A stretch of 15,906 bases of DNA from Pauljensenia sp. GTDB taxonomy: Bacteria; Actinomycetota; Actinomycetes; Actinomycetales; Actinomycetaceae. This document shows positions 8,559 to 15,906 of this stretch, piece by piece; positions within the stretch are counted from its first letter, which is position 1, and every line of letters starts with the position of its first letter. The translations under genes were made by a program, and so were the position numbers. The DNA is taken from NCBI GenBank assembly GCA_029983625.1, contig JASBZF010000033.1:1-15906 (forward strand), written 5' to 3'. The notes beneath the pieces are model-generated. The model did not search any database. It was not told where the DNA came from and saw only the letters and a program-made list of their open reading frames with translations.

Positions 8559-9350
8559 ATGAGAATCATCGTGTGCGTCAAGCATGTTCCCGACATGCAA
8601 TCGGATCGACGTTTCGAAGATTGTAGGATCGTGCGAGGAGAAGATGACGTCCTCAACGAACTCGATGAGAACGCGGTAGAAGCAGCCGTTCAACTCGTTG
8701 AAGAACACGGCGGAGAAGTCATCGCCCTCACTATGGGGCCTGAAGATGCTGAAGATGCTCTCCTGCGCGCACTTCAACTCGGCGCCGATCGGGCAGTCCT
8801 CATCACCGATGAACGTTTCGAAGGTGCCGACACAGGACTCACCGCAACGGTGCTCGCCGCCGCAATCCACACCCTAGGAAACGAAGCCCCCATCGACATC
8901 GTCATCACCGGTATGGCTTCGCTGGACTCCATGACCTCCATGCTCCCAGCCGCCCTCGCTACCCAACTTGACATGCCCCTGCTCGGCCTGGCCCACTCCA
9001 TCGACATTGACCTCAAGACGCGCACAGCGACAATTGCCCGCAACGCCGACGGACACGAGGACGTGCTCAGAGCCCCGATGCCCCTCGTCATCTCGGTCAC
9101 CGACCAAATCAACGAACCCCGATACCCGGCATTTGCGGCCATGAAAGCAGCACGGAAAAAACCACTGGATTCTTGGGGATTGGACGAAATTGCCACAAAT
9201 GACATCGGCGCACGCATCGCAGGGCGTCCACAGCTCCTCGAAGTCCTCGAATCCGCAGAAGTGACCAAAAACGGCCCAGGCACAATCATTCCCGACTCCA
9301 GCGATGCCGGACAACGCCTCGCCGACTACATCCTTGAAGTGGTGAAGTGA
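8559..9350 (+). CDS. etfB: Electron transfer flavoprotein, beta subunit
   Basis: EtfB (FixA) pairs with EtfA to form the soluble flavoprotein that takes electrons from acyl-CoA and other dehydrogenases; the beta subunit binds AMP. The 263-residue length is typical. Seen: the N-terminus MRIIVCVKHVPD, the adenine-nucleotide-binding fold with GADRAVLITDERFEGADT at about 75-92, and the beta-subunit signature around VISVTDQINEPRYPAF (178-192) followed by MKAARKKPL. I start at 8559 because family members begin with M(R/K)I(I/V)VCVKHVPD; the frame is open further upstream, and an ATG at 8523 would add 12 residues that do not look like the family. It is the first gene of the operon and overlaps or abuts etfA. 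Confidence 0.94.
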   Translation: MRIIVCVKHVPDMQSDRRFEDCRIVRGEDDVLNELDENAVEAAVQLVEEHGGEVIALTMGPEDAEDALLRALQLGADRAVLITDERFEGADTGLTATVLAAAIHTLGNEAPIDIVITGMASLDSMTSMLPAALATQLDMPLLGLAHSIDIDLKTRTATIARNADGHEDVLRAPMPLVISVTDQINEPRYPAFAAMKAARKKPLDSWGLDEIATNDIGARIAGRPQLLEVLESAEVTKNGPGTIIPDSSDAGQRLADYILEVVK

Positions 9351-9352
9351 CG

Positions 9353-10363
9353 ATGACAGACCAGCTCCACACCCCGATCCTCGTCCTCGCTGACCACCAG
9401 CACTACAACGACGAAGACACCTGGCACCTCACCACCACTTCAGCGCAGGTGATCTCGCTTGCACGCACACTCACCAACGCAGGAGTGCATGTTCTCGCAC
9501 TCACGCGCACACCCGACACCCCCGCCCTCGCCGCCCTCGGTGTGGAAAAAGTTCTCTGCCCAGTATTCGACGATCTTGCCCCGCGAGTAAGCGCCCTCGT
9601 CGCCGACGCAGCCCTCGCCGCTGTCACCTCACAGCACTACGGTGCTTTCCTCCTCCCCTCCTCCTACCGAGGACGAGAAGTTGCCGCCAGAGTCGCAATG
9701 CGCCTCAACTGCGGTGTCCTTGCCGACGCAAACGCCCTGACAGTTAAAGGACAGGCCCTCATCGCAACAAGCGTCGCGCTTGCAGGAACGTGGACAAACC
9801 GGATCCGCATCACGGGCACACTCCCCATCGCTACCGTGAAAACAGGTGCGTGCGCCATCATTCCGGCCAGCGAACCCTCCGTTCCTCAGATCGAAGAACT
9901 CAGCTTTGAAAAAAGCCCACAGGCGAGCGCTATCGAAGTGCTTTCTTCTCACGTAGAAAACGGAACGGGACGCGTCCGCCTCGCCGATGCTGAGATCGTC
10001 GTCGTCGCAGGACGAGGAACCAACGCTGATATGTCGGTCGTCGAGGCGCTCGCGGATGAACTGGGAGCAGCAGTCGGGGTCACGCGCGTTGTTGCCGACG
10101 AAGGTTGGGCGCCAAGGAACGTACAGATTGGTCAGACCGGCGTGAATGTTTCGCCCAAGCTGTACATCGGTCTTGGAGTTTCAGGGGCGATCCACCACAC
10201 GGTTGGTATGCAGTCAAGTGAGCATATCGTGGCTGTGTGCGATGACCCGGACGCGCCGATTTTTGAAATCGCTGACTTCGGTGTGGTGGGTGATCTTTTC
10301 GAGGTCGCTCCCAAAGCCCTTGAGGCGATCCGGGCAGCTCGAACACGTCGCGGCGAGAACTGA
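9353..10363 (+). CDS. etfA: Electron transfer flavoprotein, alpha subunit
   Basis: EtfA (FixB) carries the FAD that shuttles electrons. The 336-residue length is normal. Seen: the N-terminal domain (1 to about 190) with LPSSYRGREVAARVAMRLN at 101-119, then the C-terminal FAD domain with AGRG at 219-222, GQTGVNVSPKLYIGLGVSG at 260-278, AIHHTVGM at 279-286 and the closing DFGVVGDLFEVAP at 308-320. I chose ATG 9353 because GGTGA lies 7 nt upstream; a GTG at 9347 overlapping the etfB stop would add two residues. The first two thirds use C-ending codons heavily, as etfB does; the last third shifts towards G and T, like the genes that follow. Confidence 0.94.
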   Translation: MTDQLHTPILVLADHQHYNDEDTWHLTTTSAQVISLARTLTNAGVHVLALTRTPDTPALAALGVEKVLCPVFDDLAPRVSALVADAALAAVTSQHYGAFLLPSSYRGREVAARVAMRLNCGVLADANALTVKGQALIATSVALAGTWTNRIRITGTLPIATVKTGACAIIPASEPSVPQIEELSFEKSPQASAIEVLSSHVENGTGRVRLADAEIVVVAGRGTNADMSVVEALADELGAAVGVTRVVADEGWAPRNVQIGQTGVNVSPKLYIGLGVSGAIHHTVGMQSSEHIVAVCDDPDAPIFEIADFGVVGDLFEVAPKALEAIRAARTRRGEN

Positions 10364-10367
10364 TGCC

Positions 10368-11633
10368 GTGACGCACTATCTTGATCATGCGGCGACTTCG
10401 CCGATTCTTGACTGTGCGCGTGAAGCCTGGATCGAGGCGCAGAACGCTCTTGCTCGTGAACCAGGAAATCCCGCCGCACTTCATGCGGGCGGACGCAGAG
10501 CCAAGCGAATGCTGGAGGACGCTCGAGAGCGAATTGGACTCTGCTTGGGGGCAGAACGTGCCGAGGTCGTTCTTGTGTCGGGCGCAACCGAATCGGATGC
10601 ACTCGCAGTTGTGGGGGCGGCGCGAGCCCTGCGCGCCCTCGCACCTGAACGAAATCGTGTTCTCCTCTCCGAAGTAGAACACGATGCGGTTGGTGAGCAG
10701 GCTCAGATCCTTGGCGATGAAGGTTTTGAAGTGGCGCACCTGAAGGTCGCTTCTTGCGGTGTTGTCGAGCTGGATTCTGCGAAACTGGCGGCTGAAGCGG
10801 ATTCTGTGGCTTTAGCTTCCTTGACCTTGGTCAGTTCGGAAATCGGGACGATTCAGCCGGTACACGATCTCGTCGAAGCACTGAAGCGACCGGCAAGTGC
10901 GGCCCATACAACTGCGGCGCACACCGCTGCGGGGCTGTCTCCTCTTGTTCACACGGATGCCGCGCAAGCCGTGGGCCTCCTGGACGTGGATTTTGCTGAA
11001 CTGGGTGTTGATCTGCTGTCCATTGGTGGACACAAGATCGGGGCACCTGTGGGTACCGGGGTTCTTCTTGTCAAGAGGGGGACGCCTGTGCGCACAGATC
11101 GACCCGGAGGTGGACATGAACGAGGTGTACGTTCGGGAACTCCTGATGTTGCGGGTGCCTGCGCCCTCGCTGCCGCTTTAGAAGAGACCCTTCGGGAACG
11201 TCATCGACGACGTGAGCATGCCTATGCGTTGCGCACATTACTCCTGGAAGGCGTATCTGCGTTGAGTGAGGATTTGGGGCTGCCCATTCATCCGAGTGTG
11301 GATCCTCATGATGCTTCTCCTGCGATCATTCACCTGTCGATCCCGACTTCGCATCCTGAAGCGGTCCTTATGGCAATGGATGCGGCAGGTGTTGCTCTTT
11401 CTGCCGGATCAGCGTGCCATGCGGGGGTGACGCGCCCCTCGGCAATTCGACTCGCTATGGGCGCAAGTGAAGCTGAAGCGCTCGGGGTTTTGCGTGTGTC
11501 AACGGGGCCGTCCACCCTGCCGGAAGATATTGAGGCTTTTCTTCGCGCACTCCCGCAAGCTCTTGCTGCCGGACGTGCTTTGGATGCGCGCGAGGCTTCT
11601 CGCGTGGCGTATTCGTTTTCGAGGAGGTCGTGA
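10368..11633 (+). CDS. Cysteine desulfurase (IscS/NifS family, class V aminotransferase fold)
   Basis: A PLP enzyme that takes sulfur from cysteine as an enzyme-bound persulfide. Because mnmA follows directly, its likely job is sulfur supply for tRNA 2-thiouridine; a role in Fe-S assembly is also possible. From the GTG at 10368 the protein has 421 residues. Seen: the N-terminus YLDHAATSP, SGATESDALAVVGA at 71-84, SEVEHDAV at 101-108, HTDAAQAVGLLDVD at 195-208, the PLP lysine Lys223 in SIGGHKIGAPVGTG, and the catalytic Cys350 in LSAGSACHAG. The start is set by homology: the frame is open back to 10146, but that part overlaps etfA in another frame. The gap to etfA is 4 bp. One oddity: the usual NNE(T/I/V)G motif reads SSEIG at 156-160, and the lysine motif is GGHK, not S(S/A/G)HK. 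Confidence 0.92.
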   Translation: MTHYLDHAATSPILDCAREAWIEAQNALAREPGNPAALHAGGRRAKRMLEDARERIGLCLGAERAEVVLVSGATESDALAVVGAARALRALAPERNRVLLSEVEHDAVGEQAQILGDEGFEVAHLKVASCGVVELDSAKLAAEADSVALASLTLVSSEIGTIQPVHDLVEALKRPASAAHTTAAHTAAGLSPLVHTDAAQAVGLLDVDFAELGVDLLSIGGHKIGAPVGTGVLLVKRGTPVRTDRPGGGHERGVRSGTPDVAGACALAAALEETLRERHRRREHAYALRTLLLEGVSALSEDLGLPIHPSVDPHDASPAIIHLSIPTSHPEAVLMAMDAAGVALSAGSACHAGVTRPSAIRLAMGASEAEALGVLRVSTGPSTLPEDIEAFLRALPQALAAGRALDAREASRVAYSFSRRS

Positions 11634-12790
11634 TGCGTGTTCTCGCTGCACTTTCCGGCGGTGTGGATTCTGCTGTTGCCGCTGCCCGCGCTGTTGATGC
11701 CGGTCACGAGGTCGTTGGTGTTCATATGGCCTTATCCGCCCAGCCTCTTGAATGTCGATTGTCTTCGCGCGGCTGCTGTTCGGTGGAGGACGCGGGGGAT
11801 GCTGCGCGAGCTGCTGAGATCATGGGGATTCCCTTTTACGTGTGGGATCTTGCCGAAGATTTTGAAAAGACTGTGATTGAGGACTTTGTTGAACAGTATG
11901 CGCGTGGACGCACGCCCAATCCCTGTGTGCGCTGCAATGAGTTCGTGAAGTTCCGTGAGCTTGCGCAGCGTGCGCACTCTCTTGGTTTTGATGCAGTATG
12001 CACCGGCCACTATGCCTCGATCGTTACAGGACCTGCGGGTCTGGAGCTGCATCGTGGGGCTGATCCTTTGAAGGATCAGTCCTACGTTCTTGCTGTGATG
12101 GGGCGTTCGGAATTGTCGCGGGTGTTATTGCCTTTAGGTGGGGTGACGTCAAAGGCTGAGGTGCGCGCTGAAGCACAGGCACGCGGTCTGGGGGTGTCCA
12201 ATAAGCCGGATTCTTACGATATTTGCTTCATTCCCGATGGTGATACGCGCGCCTTTTTACGTGCGCATCTGGGGACTGAGCCGGGGCGGATTGTTGGTCC
12301 CGAGGGCGAGGTGCTCGGTTCGCATGAGGGGTATTGGAATTTCACCGTCGGTCAGCGTAAGGGGTTGCGTATTGATCAGCCAGCATCTGATGGGCGTCCT
12401 CGTTATGTTCTTGAAACTCGTCCCGCGACGAATGAGGTTGTTGTGGGTGCTTCGGAGTTTTTATGTGTGGATCGGATCATCTGTAGTGATGTCGTGTGGT
12501 TGGCTAGTGATGATTTAGGTGACGAGGGCGTTACCGGAGTGTGTGGGCAGGGGAGTTCCTCTCTTTTCATTCAGGTTCGGGCTCATGGTGAGGCTGTTCC
12601 GGTGGATTTGCTCACGCATTCAGATGTTGAGGAAGCGGCTTGTGTGGGAAGGGAAGAGTCTTTGACTGTGCGTCTTTCTCGTCCGATTCGTGGCGTTGCC
12701 GCCGGTCAGTCTGCGGTCTTTTATCGTGGTTCGCGAGTCCTTGGTGAGGGGACGATTGAAAAAGCGTTCCGAGTTGCTGTCAGCGAGTGA
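11633..12790 (+). CDS. mnmA: tRNA-specific 2-thiouridylase MnmA (TrmU)
   Basis: MnmA adenylates and thiolates U34 of tRNA-Lys, -Glu and -Gln, using persulfide sulfur from a cysteine desulfurase. The 385-residue length is normal. Seen: the PP-loop SGGVDS at 8-13, CCSVEDAGDAARAAEIMGIP at 48-67, GRTPNPCVRCNEFVKF at 92-107 with catalytic Cys98, GHYASI at 125-130, and the second catalytic Cys198 in SYDICFIPDGD. The C-terminal beta-barrel part ends in SAVFYRGSRVLGEGTIEKA. GAGGAGG at 11621-11627 lies five bases before ATG 11633, which I prefer over the GTG at 11630. The ATG overlaps the stop of the desulfurase by one base (TGATG), so the two are translationally coupled. Codons end in T or G far more often than those of etfBA. 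Confidence 0.96.
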   Translation: MRVLAALSGGVDSAVAAARAVDAGHEVVGVHMALSAQPLECRLSSRGCCSVEDAGDAARAAEIMGIPFYVWDLAEDFEKTVIEDFVEQYARGRTPNPCVRCNEFVKFRELAQRAHSLGFDAVCTGHYASIVTGPAGLELHRGADPLKDQSYVLAVMGRSELSRVLLPLGGVTSKAEVRAEAQARGLGVSNKPDSYDICFIPDGDTRAFLRAHLGTEPGRIVGPEGEVLGSHEGYWNFTVGQRKGLRIDQPASDGRPRYVLETRPATNEVVVGASEFLCVDRIICSDVVWLASDDLGDEGVTGVCGQGSSSLFIQVRAHGEAVPVDLLTHSDVEEAACVGREESLTVRLSRPIRGVAAGQSAVFYRGSRVLGEGTIEKAFRVAVSE

Positions 12791-12813
12791 GGCGAGTAGA
12801 AGGCATGTTCCCT

Positions 12814-12819
12814 TATAAG
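12814..12819 (+). promoter_or_regulatory. Possible -10 box of the tRNA-Leu promoter
   Basis: TATAAG (or TAAGAT two bases on) sits 10 bp before the tRNA, placing a start site a few bases upstream of the mature 5' end, as usual for actinobacterial tRNA genes. I see no matching -35 at 16-18 bp. Co-transcription with mnmA is the alternative. Confidence 0.35.
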
Positions 12820-12829
12820 ATAGGAAGGC

Positions 12830-12910
<81 letters not shown>

Positions 12911-13200
12911 CCGTTAAGGATCGGCAGGCTGTCTTGTGTGAAAACAGTGACCGCCTGGTAAGGATTAACCGTGATGGTGATACACCAACACCACAGCTGG
13001 CTTTGACGTTCATACGCTCTGGAAAACCCTCATTGGCAAGGGAATGTCAAAGACTTAAGAGAATAAGGTAATCTCTCGGCCTCAAGCATCGCTAAGCTCG
13101 GCTGAGACGAAAACGTCACCACCGCTGTTCTACTCTGAATCTGTCAAGCCCTAGACTGCCGCCGTCGCAACATCTGCGAAGTCAGCAAGGAGACCAGCCG
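12911..13200. other. 290-bp stretch without a gene between tRNA-Leu and the methyltransferase remnant
   Basis: I see no gene here. An imperfect hairpin, GTGATGGTG (12971-12979) with CACCAACAC (12983-12991), has a 3-nt loop but no U run. The right end holds AAGGAG at 13187-13192, 8 nt before the next ATG. TAGACT at 13152-13157 could be a -10 box for that gene, but the -35 (TTCTAC, 13128-13133) is poor. No second copy of the tRNA 3' end lies in the window, so an attachment site cannot be shown. Confidence 0.4.
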
Positions 13201-13344
13201 ATGACCTCTTCGCCCCAGCGTCTCGAACTCACCTGGTTCAACAAAGACCAAGTCCTCATCCCTACCGAGGACGGCAAGTACGGTTACACCTGGGTAGACC
13301 CATCCGACCCTCGTTACTGTGTAACCCGACTTGGCTCATTTTAG
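13201..13344 (+). pseudogene. 5' remnant of a DNA methyltransferase gene (type III Mod-like)
   Basis: A 47-codon frame from an ATG with a good Shine-Dalgarno (AAGGAG, 8 nt spacing). The start RLELTWFNKDQVLIPTEDGK followed by YGYTWVDPSDPRYC looks like the N-terminus of adenine-specific DNA methyltransferases of the type III Mod kind in actinobacteria, which are usually over 500 residues. The likeness ends at Cys40 (about 13320). After that the frame enters the inverted end of the insertion sequence and stops at TAG, 13342-13344. None of the catalytic motifs (DPPY, FxGxG) is present, so the fragment cannot methylate DNA. The family call rests on remembered N-terminal similarity only. Confidence 0.6.
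13325..13339 (+). repeat. Left terminal inverted repeat of the IS
   Basis: CCCGACTTGGCTCAT. Its reverse complement matches 14987-15001 except for one base. It lies just beyond the point where likeness to the methyltransferase ends, which supports it as the true end. Confidence 0.6.
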
Positions 13345-14883
13345 TCAGGTTTGTCTGGTGTGCAGTGTTGCTTGATCGTGTGGATGAGGTGGTTGATGTT
13401 GTGGGGATGGGGCTGGCGGCGTGGAGGGGTGTTCGTTGATGGTGATGGTGAAGGTTCGGTAGCGCTTGAGGGTGTGGATGAGGCGTTTGATGGATAATCC
13501 GCTGGCCGTCTCAAGGCGGTGTGCTACTGCTAGGGCAGCGGTAACGATGGCGAGGTGGGCGTGGATGGATTGGCGAGTATGGTGGAAGATGAGGCGGGCT
13601 TGTAGATCAGTTTTGCTCATGCGGAAAGATTTTTCTACACGCAGTAACTGACGGTAAGTGGTGATCACTTGCTCCCCGCTCCAGTCCACCCTGCTGGTTT
13701 CGTATCCCTTAATTCCTGCCAAGGCGCGGTTTTCTTCGGCGAGGGCGTGGTTAACGCTTCGTGTACCACCATGTAGCTGCACGTAGCGGTTACGCTTGAT
13801 CGCGCTCTTACCAGCAACAGCCTTAGCGGCTTTAGCGACCTGCTCGTCAATACCCCGCAGGGTGCGCCTGGCTCTGTCCCATGAGTACTGGTAGTACGTG
13901 ATGGTATGAGGTGGATCATGTGGGCTCAGTCCACTTCGGTCAGCCATACTCCAGATCTGACCATCGGAGTAGGCTATGGAGGGGTTGTCGCACTGCCACC
14001 GCACAATGGGGGAGGGCAAGGCCTTGAGCCGGGTGGACAGAATGTAATGAAACCCAGCCTCACGTAACGCTTGTTTATTGGCGCTGCTGAACATCCCCGC
14101 ATCAGCCACCACCGTCACGTCCGAAACGCCAAAACGTGATGTGAAGGCCCGGATCATCGGCACCATAGTCTTCGTCTCGGCCATGTTTCCTTCAAATGCG
14201 CCAACAGCTAAAGGAAATCCATCGCCCCCAGCGAGCAGGCCAACGGTAATTTGAGGCTCAAGGCGGCGCTCTTTACTAAACCCAGGAATACGGAAGTCAT
14301 CAGCCTTATCAGTCTCAAAATATAACGTCGTCACATCGTATAGAATCACCACTCCTGGCCTCACACCCGCCTCCCTAGCTAACGCACCCGTTAAGGCAGC
14401 ATGAAATTCTTCAGTGGCGTAGATCTGAAGATGGCGTTTAATCGTGGAATAGGACGCGCTCGCCAGCCCCACTTCAGCTAAGGTCTCGATCGAATCAAAC
14501 GTAGAACCAGGATTAATTAACCTGGCCAGCACTAAGTGTTGAAACACCCTGTCCCCACCACTGGCCTGCCCCAGCCCTAAATGATCAAACATGACGCTAA
14601 GAACCTCAAGGAGCACTCCCGCACGCTCATCAGTTACCACGAAAGGCGCCTCCTTGCTACCCACCCCACTGCAGGCAGACAGATCATCTAAATCCAAGGG
14701 AAGAGGTGGTTGTCGTTGATCAATTCACGCTTGAGCCTGCACCATCAGCAGATCTAAAGCGGCATCATCATGAGCTGAACCCACATGATCCAACACCGGC
14801 TTGTTATCCACATACCGCCAGATCACCTGAACAGCCCGAGCCCCCGAAGCTGTCGGCACCACCCGAACCCTAGGTAACCCCAC
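13345..14883 (-). pseudogene. IS1634-family-like DDE transposase with premature TGA
   Basis: The frame runs from GTG 14883 to TGA 13345-13347, 512 codons if uninterrupted. Codon 53 is TGA (14725-14727), between ...DLLMVQAQA and IDQRQPPLPLDLDD; CGA to TGA is the simplest change. Numbering from TTG 14697, the DDE residues appear to be Asp121 (ILYDVTTLYFETD), Asp199 (VVADAGMFSS) and Glu355 (RVEKSFRMSK), all present. YFETD...DFRIPGFSKERR and LEPQITVGLL are typical of IS1549/IS1634-type transposases. The C-terminus is a Pro/His-rich tail. A shortened protein might still be made: AAGGAGG lies 8 nt before an in-frame GTG at 14640, giving about 431 residues with an intact catalytic core but without the N-terminal region. 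I call it a pseudogene because the natural N-terminus is cut off. Confidence 0.82.
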
Positions 14884-14986
14884 CCAAACAACCTACCAAC
14901 ACACGCCAAATTAGTCAGGAAAAACAAACTAAACACAACACAAAACCGCAGGTAAAAGACAATTCCACTCCAACAACCCAACAGGC

Positions 14987-15001
14987 ATGAGCCAAGTCAG
15001 G
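14987..15001 (-). repeat. Right terminal inverted repeat of the IS
   Basis: ATGAGCCAAGTCAGG on the plus strand, the mirror of the left end. It ends exactly where polymerase-like coding sequence (EDWANERDV) begins. Confidence 0.6.
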
Positions 15002-15906
15002 AAGACTGGGCCAACGAACGTGACGTCACTATGGCCACTATGGGCAAGCAAGAAGTCCAAGACACCCTGGCCGCCACCAGCGACCCCGTGGTCAAGGAAG
15101 TGCTCTCGCTGCGGCTGGAGCTGTCCAAGTCCTCGGTTCGCAAGTATGAGGCGATGAGCACCAGCGCCAACCCGAAGGATTATCGGGCGCGGGGTTTGAT
15201 GCAGTTCCATGGGGCAGCCAGAACAGGACGCTGGGCAGGAAGGCTAATCCAAGTCCAAAACCTACCTCGCAACTACCTACCCGACCTCGACGCCGCACGC
15301 GCCCTCGTAAAACAACGCAACCTGAACGCATTGGAAATGCTGTACGACTCCGTACCCGACGTCCTCTCCCAACTAATCCGCACCGCGTTTATCCCATGGG
15401 AGGGGTGTGAGTTTATTGTTGCCGATTACTCCGCCATCGAAGCCCGCGTCATCGCCTGGCTCGCCGGCGAAGACTGGCGGCTCGACCTGTTCGGGCAGGG
15501 CGGGGATATCTATTGTCAGTCTGCTTCCCAAATGTTCGGCGTTCCAGTTGAGAAACATGGGATGAACGAGCACCTGCGGCAGAAAGGGAAAATTGCGGAA
15601 CTCGCCTGTGGTTATGGCGGCTCAACCGGCGCGCTAGAGAACATGGGGGCGCTGCGCATGGGTCTCGAAGCAGACGAACTGCCGGGCCTGGTGTCTGCGT
15701 GGCGGGAGGCTAATCCGGCGATAGTGGAGTTCTGGTGGGCAATCGATGCTGCTGCCCAGCAAGCCCTCACCACAGGACGCCCCACTTCGACTCATGGCAT
15801 CACGTTCACCCGTGAGGCCGGAATCCTCTTCTGCCGCTTACCTTCAGGACGTCGCCTGGCCTACCCGGGCGCGACCATCACCACCGGCCAGTTCGGGCGC
15901 GCCGGC
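15001..15906 (+). CDS. Phage-type family A DNA polymerase, 5'-truncated and running off the window
   Basis: The plus-strand frame resembles the polymerase domain of PolA-like DNA polymerases of siphophages and prophages. Numbered from ATG 15031: LELSKSSVRKYEAM at 29-42, GAARTGRWAGRLIQVQNLPR at 61-80 (counterpart of the SGR...NLQNIP region), motif A as IVADYSAIEARVIAWLAGE with Asp132, and motif B as RQKGKIAELACGYGG with Arg183, Lys187 and Tyr195 at canonical spacing. Motif C lies beyond the edge. The coding likeness begins abruptly at the IS end (15001, EDWANERDV), and no 3'-5' exonuclease domain precedes it, so the 5' half is lost. Translation could start only at ATG 15031 or 15040, neither with a good ribosome site. 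It is probably a dead remnant of a prophage or other mobile element. Confidence 0.8.

Larger units (their letters stand above)
13325..15001 (-). mobile_element. Insertion sequence, IS1634-family-like, about 1.68 kb
   Basis: The limits come from imperfect terminal inverted repeats: 13325-13339 and 14987-15001 match at 14 of 15 positions, and the inner sequence keeps some further matches (GT..GGTT). The length suits one transposase of about 510 codons, which fills most of the element on the minus strand. The left flank is a methyltransferase fragment and the right flank a polymerase fragment. No target duplication is visible beyond AA on each side, which suggests that recombination or an adjacent deletion followed insertion. 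The family comes from the transposase sequence. Confidence 0.65.

Noticed and set aside
10146..10367. Upstream extension of the cysteine desulfurase frame
   Set aside because: It overlaps the FAD domain of etfA in another frame and looks unlike any desulfurase N-terminus; YLDHAATSP at GTG 10368 is the normal start.
12971..12991. Hairpin after tRNA-Leu as a terminator
   Set aside because: The 9-bp stem has a mismatch and no U run follows.
13341..14919. TTAGTCAGG at 13341-13349 and 14911-14919 as a 9-bp target duplication around a shorter IS
   Set aside because: With these limits the transposase stop would lie outside the IS and the inner ends match poorly (about 9 of 12). The 14/15 inverted repeat at 13325-13339 and 14987-15001 is better and coincides with the points where flanking gene likeness stops.

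Overview
The window looks like part of an actinobacterial chromosome: moderately high GC, GTG and TTG starts, GlgE-pathway genes, and an etfB-etfA-cysteine desulfurase-mnmA order that I recall in similar form in mycobacteria. The codon style and protein sequences are most like Actinomycetaceae (Actinomyces/Schaalia type). That placement is an inference, not a match.

Positions 1-8290 are all on the minus strand and mostly concern alpha-glucan (glycogen) metabolism. In transcription order, glgX (debranching enzyme) is followed after 32 bp by trpS (tryptophanyl-tRNA synthetase), which ends at a clear rho-independent terminator (4817-4850). A second set follows: a VIT1/CCC1-type membrane transporter, then glgE (maltosyltransferase), then glgB (branching enzyme, running off the left edge). 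GlgE extends linear alpha-1,4-glucan from maltose 1-phosphate, GlgB adds alpha-1,6 branches and GlgX removes short branches, so synthesis and turnover of one polymer are encoded side by side.

Positions 8291-8558 form a divergent control region rich in GTCAC/GTGAC words. From it a plus-strand operon starts: etfB and etfA (the two subunits of electron transfer flavoprotein), a cysteine desulfurase, and mnmA (tRNA 2-thiouridylase). The desulfurase probably supplies sulfur to MnmA. The genes overlap or lie a few bases apart. A class II tRNA-Leu (anticodon UAG) closes the conserved part.

Right of the tRNA (12911-15906) the DNA is accessory and broken. It holds the first ~40 codons of a DNA methyltransferase with its own ribosome binding site, then an IS1634-family-like insertion sequence (about 13325-15001), then the 5'-truncated remainder of a phage-type family A DNA polymerase that leaves the window. 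The transposase carries an in-frame TGA near its N-terminus. The IS has recognisable inverted ends but no convincing target duplication, and it joins two unrelated broken genes, so it looks like the scar of a deletion or rearrangement next to a tRNA gene.

I did not find a convincing new biological system. The most interesting signals are the IS scar and its premature stop, the cluster of GTCAC motifs and a three-codon mini-ORF before etfB, an apparent change of base composition inside the etfBA-mnmA operon, and a TrpRS of the auxiliary (type II) sort embedded among glycogen genes.
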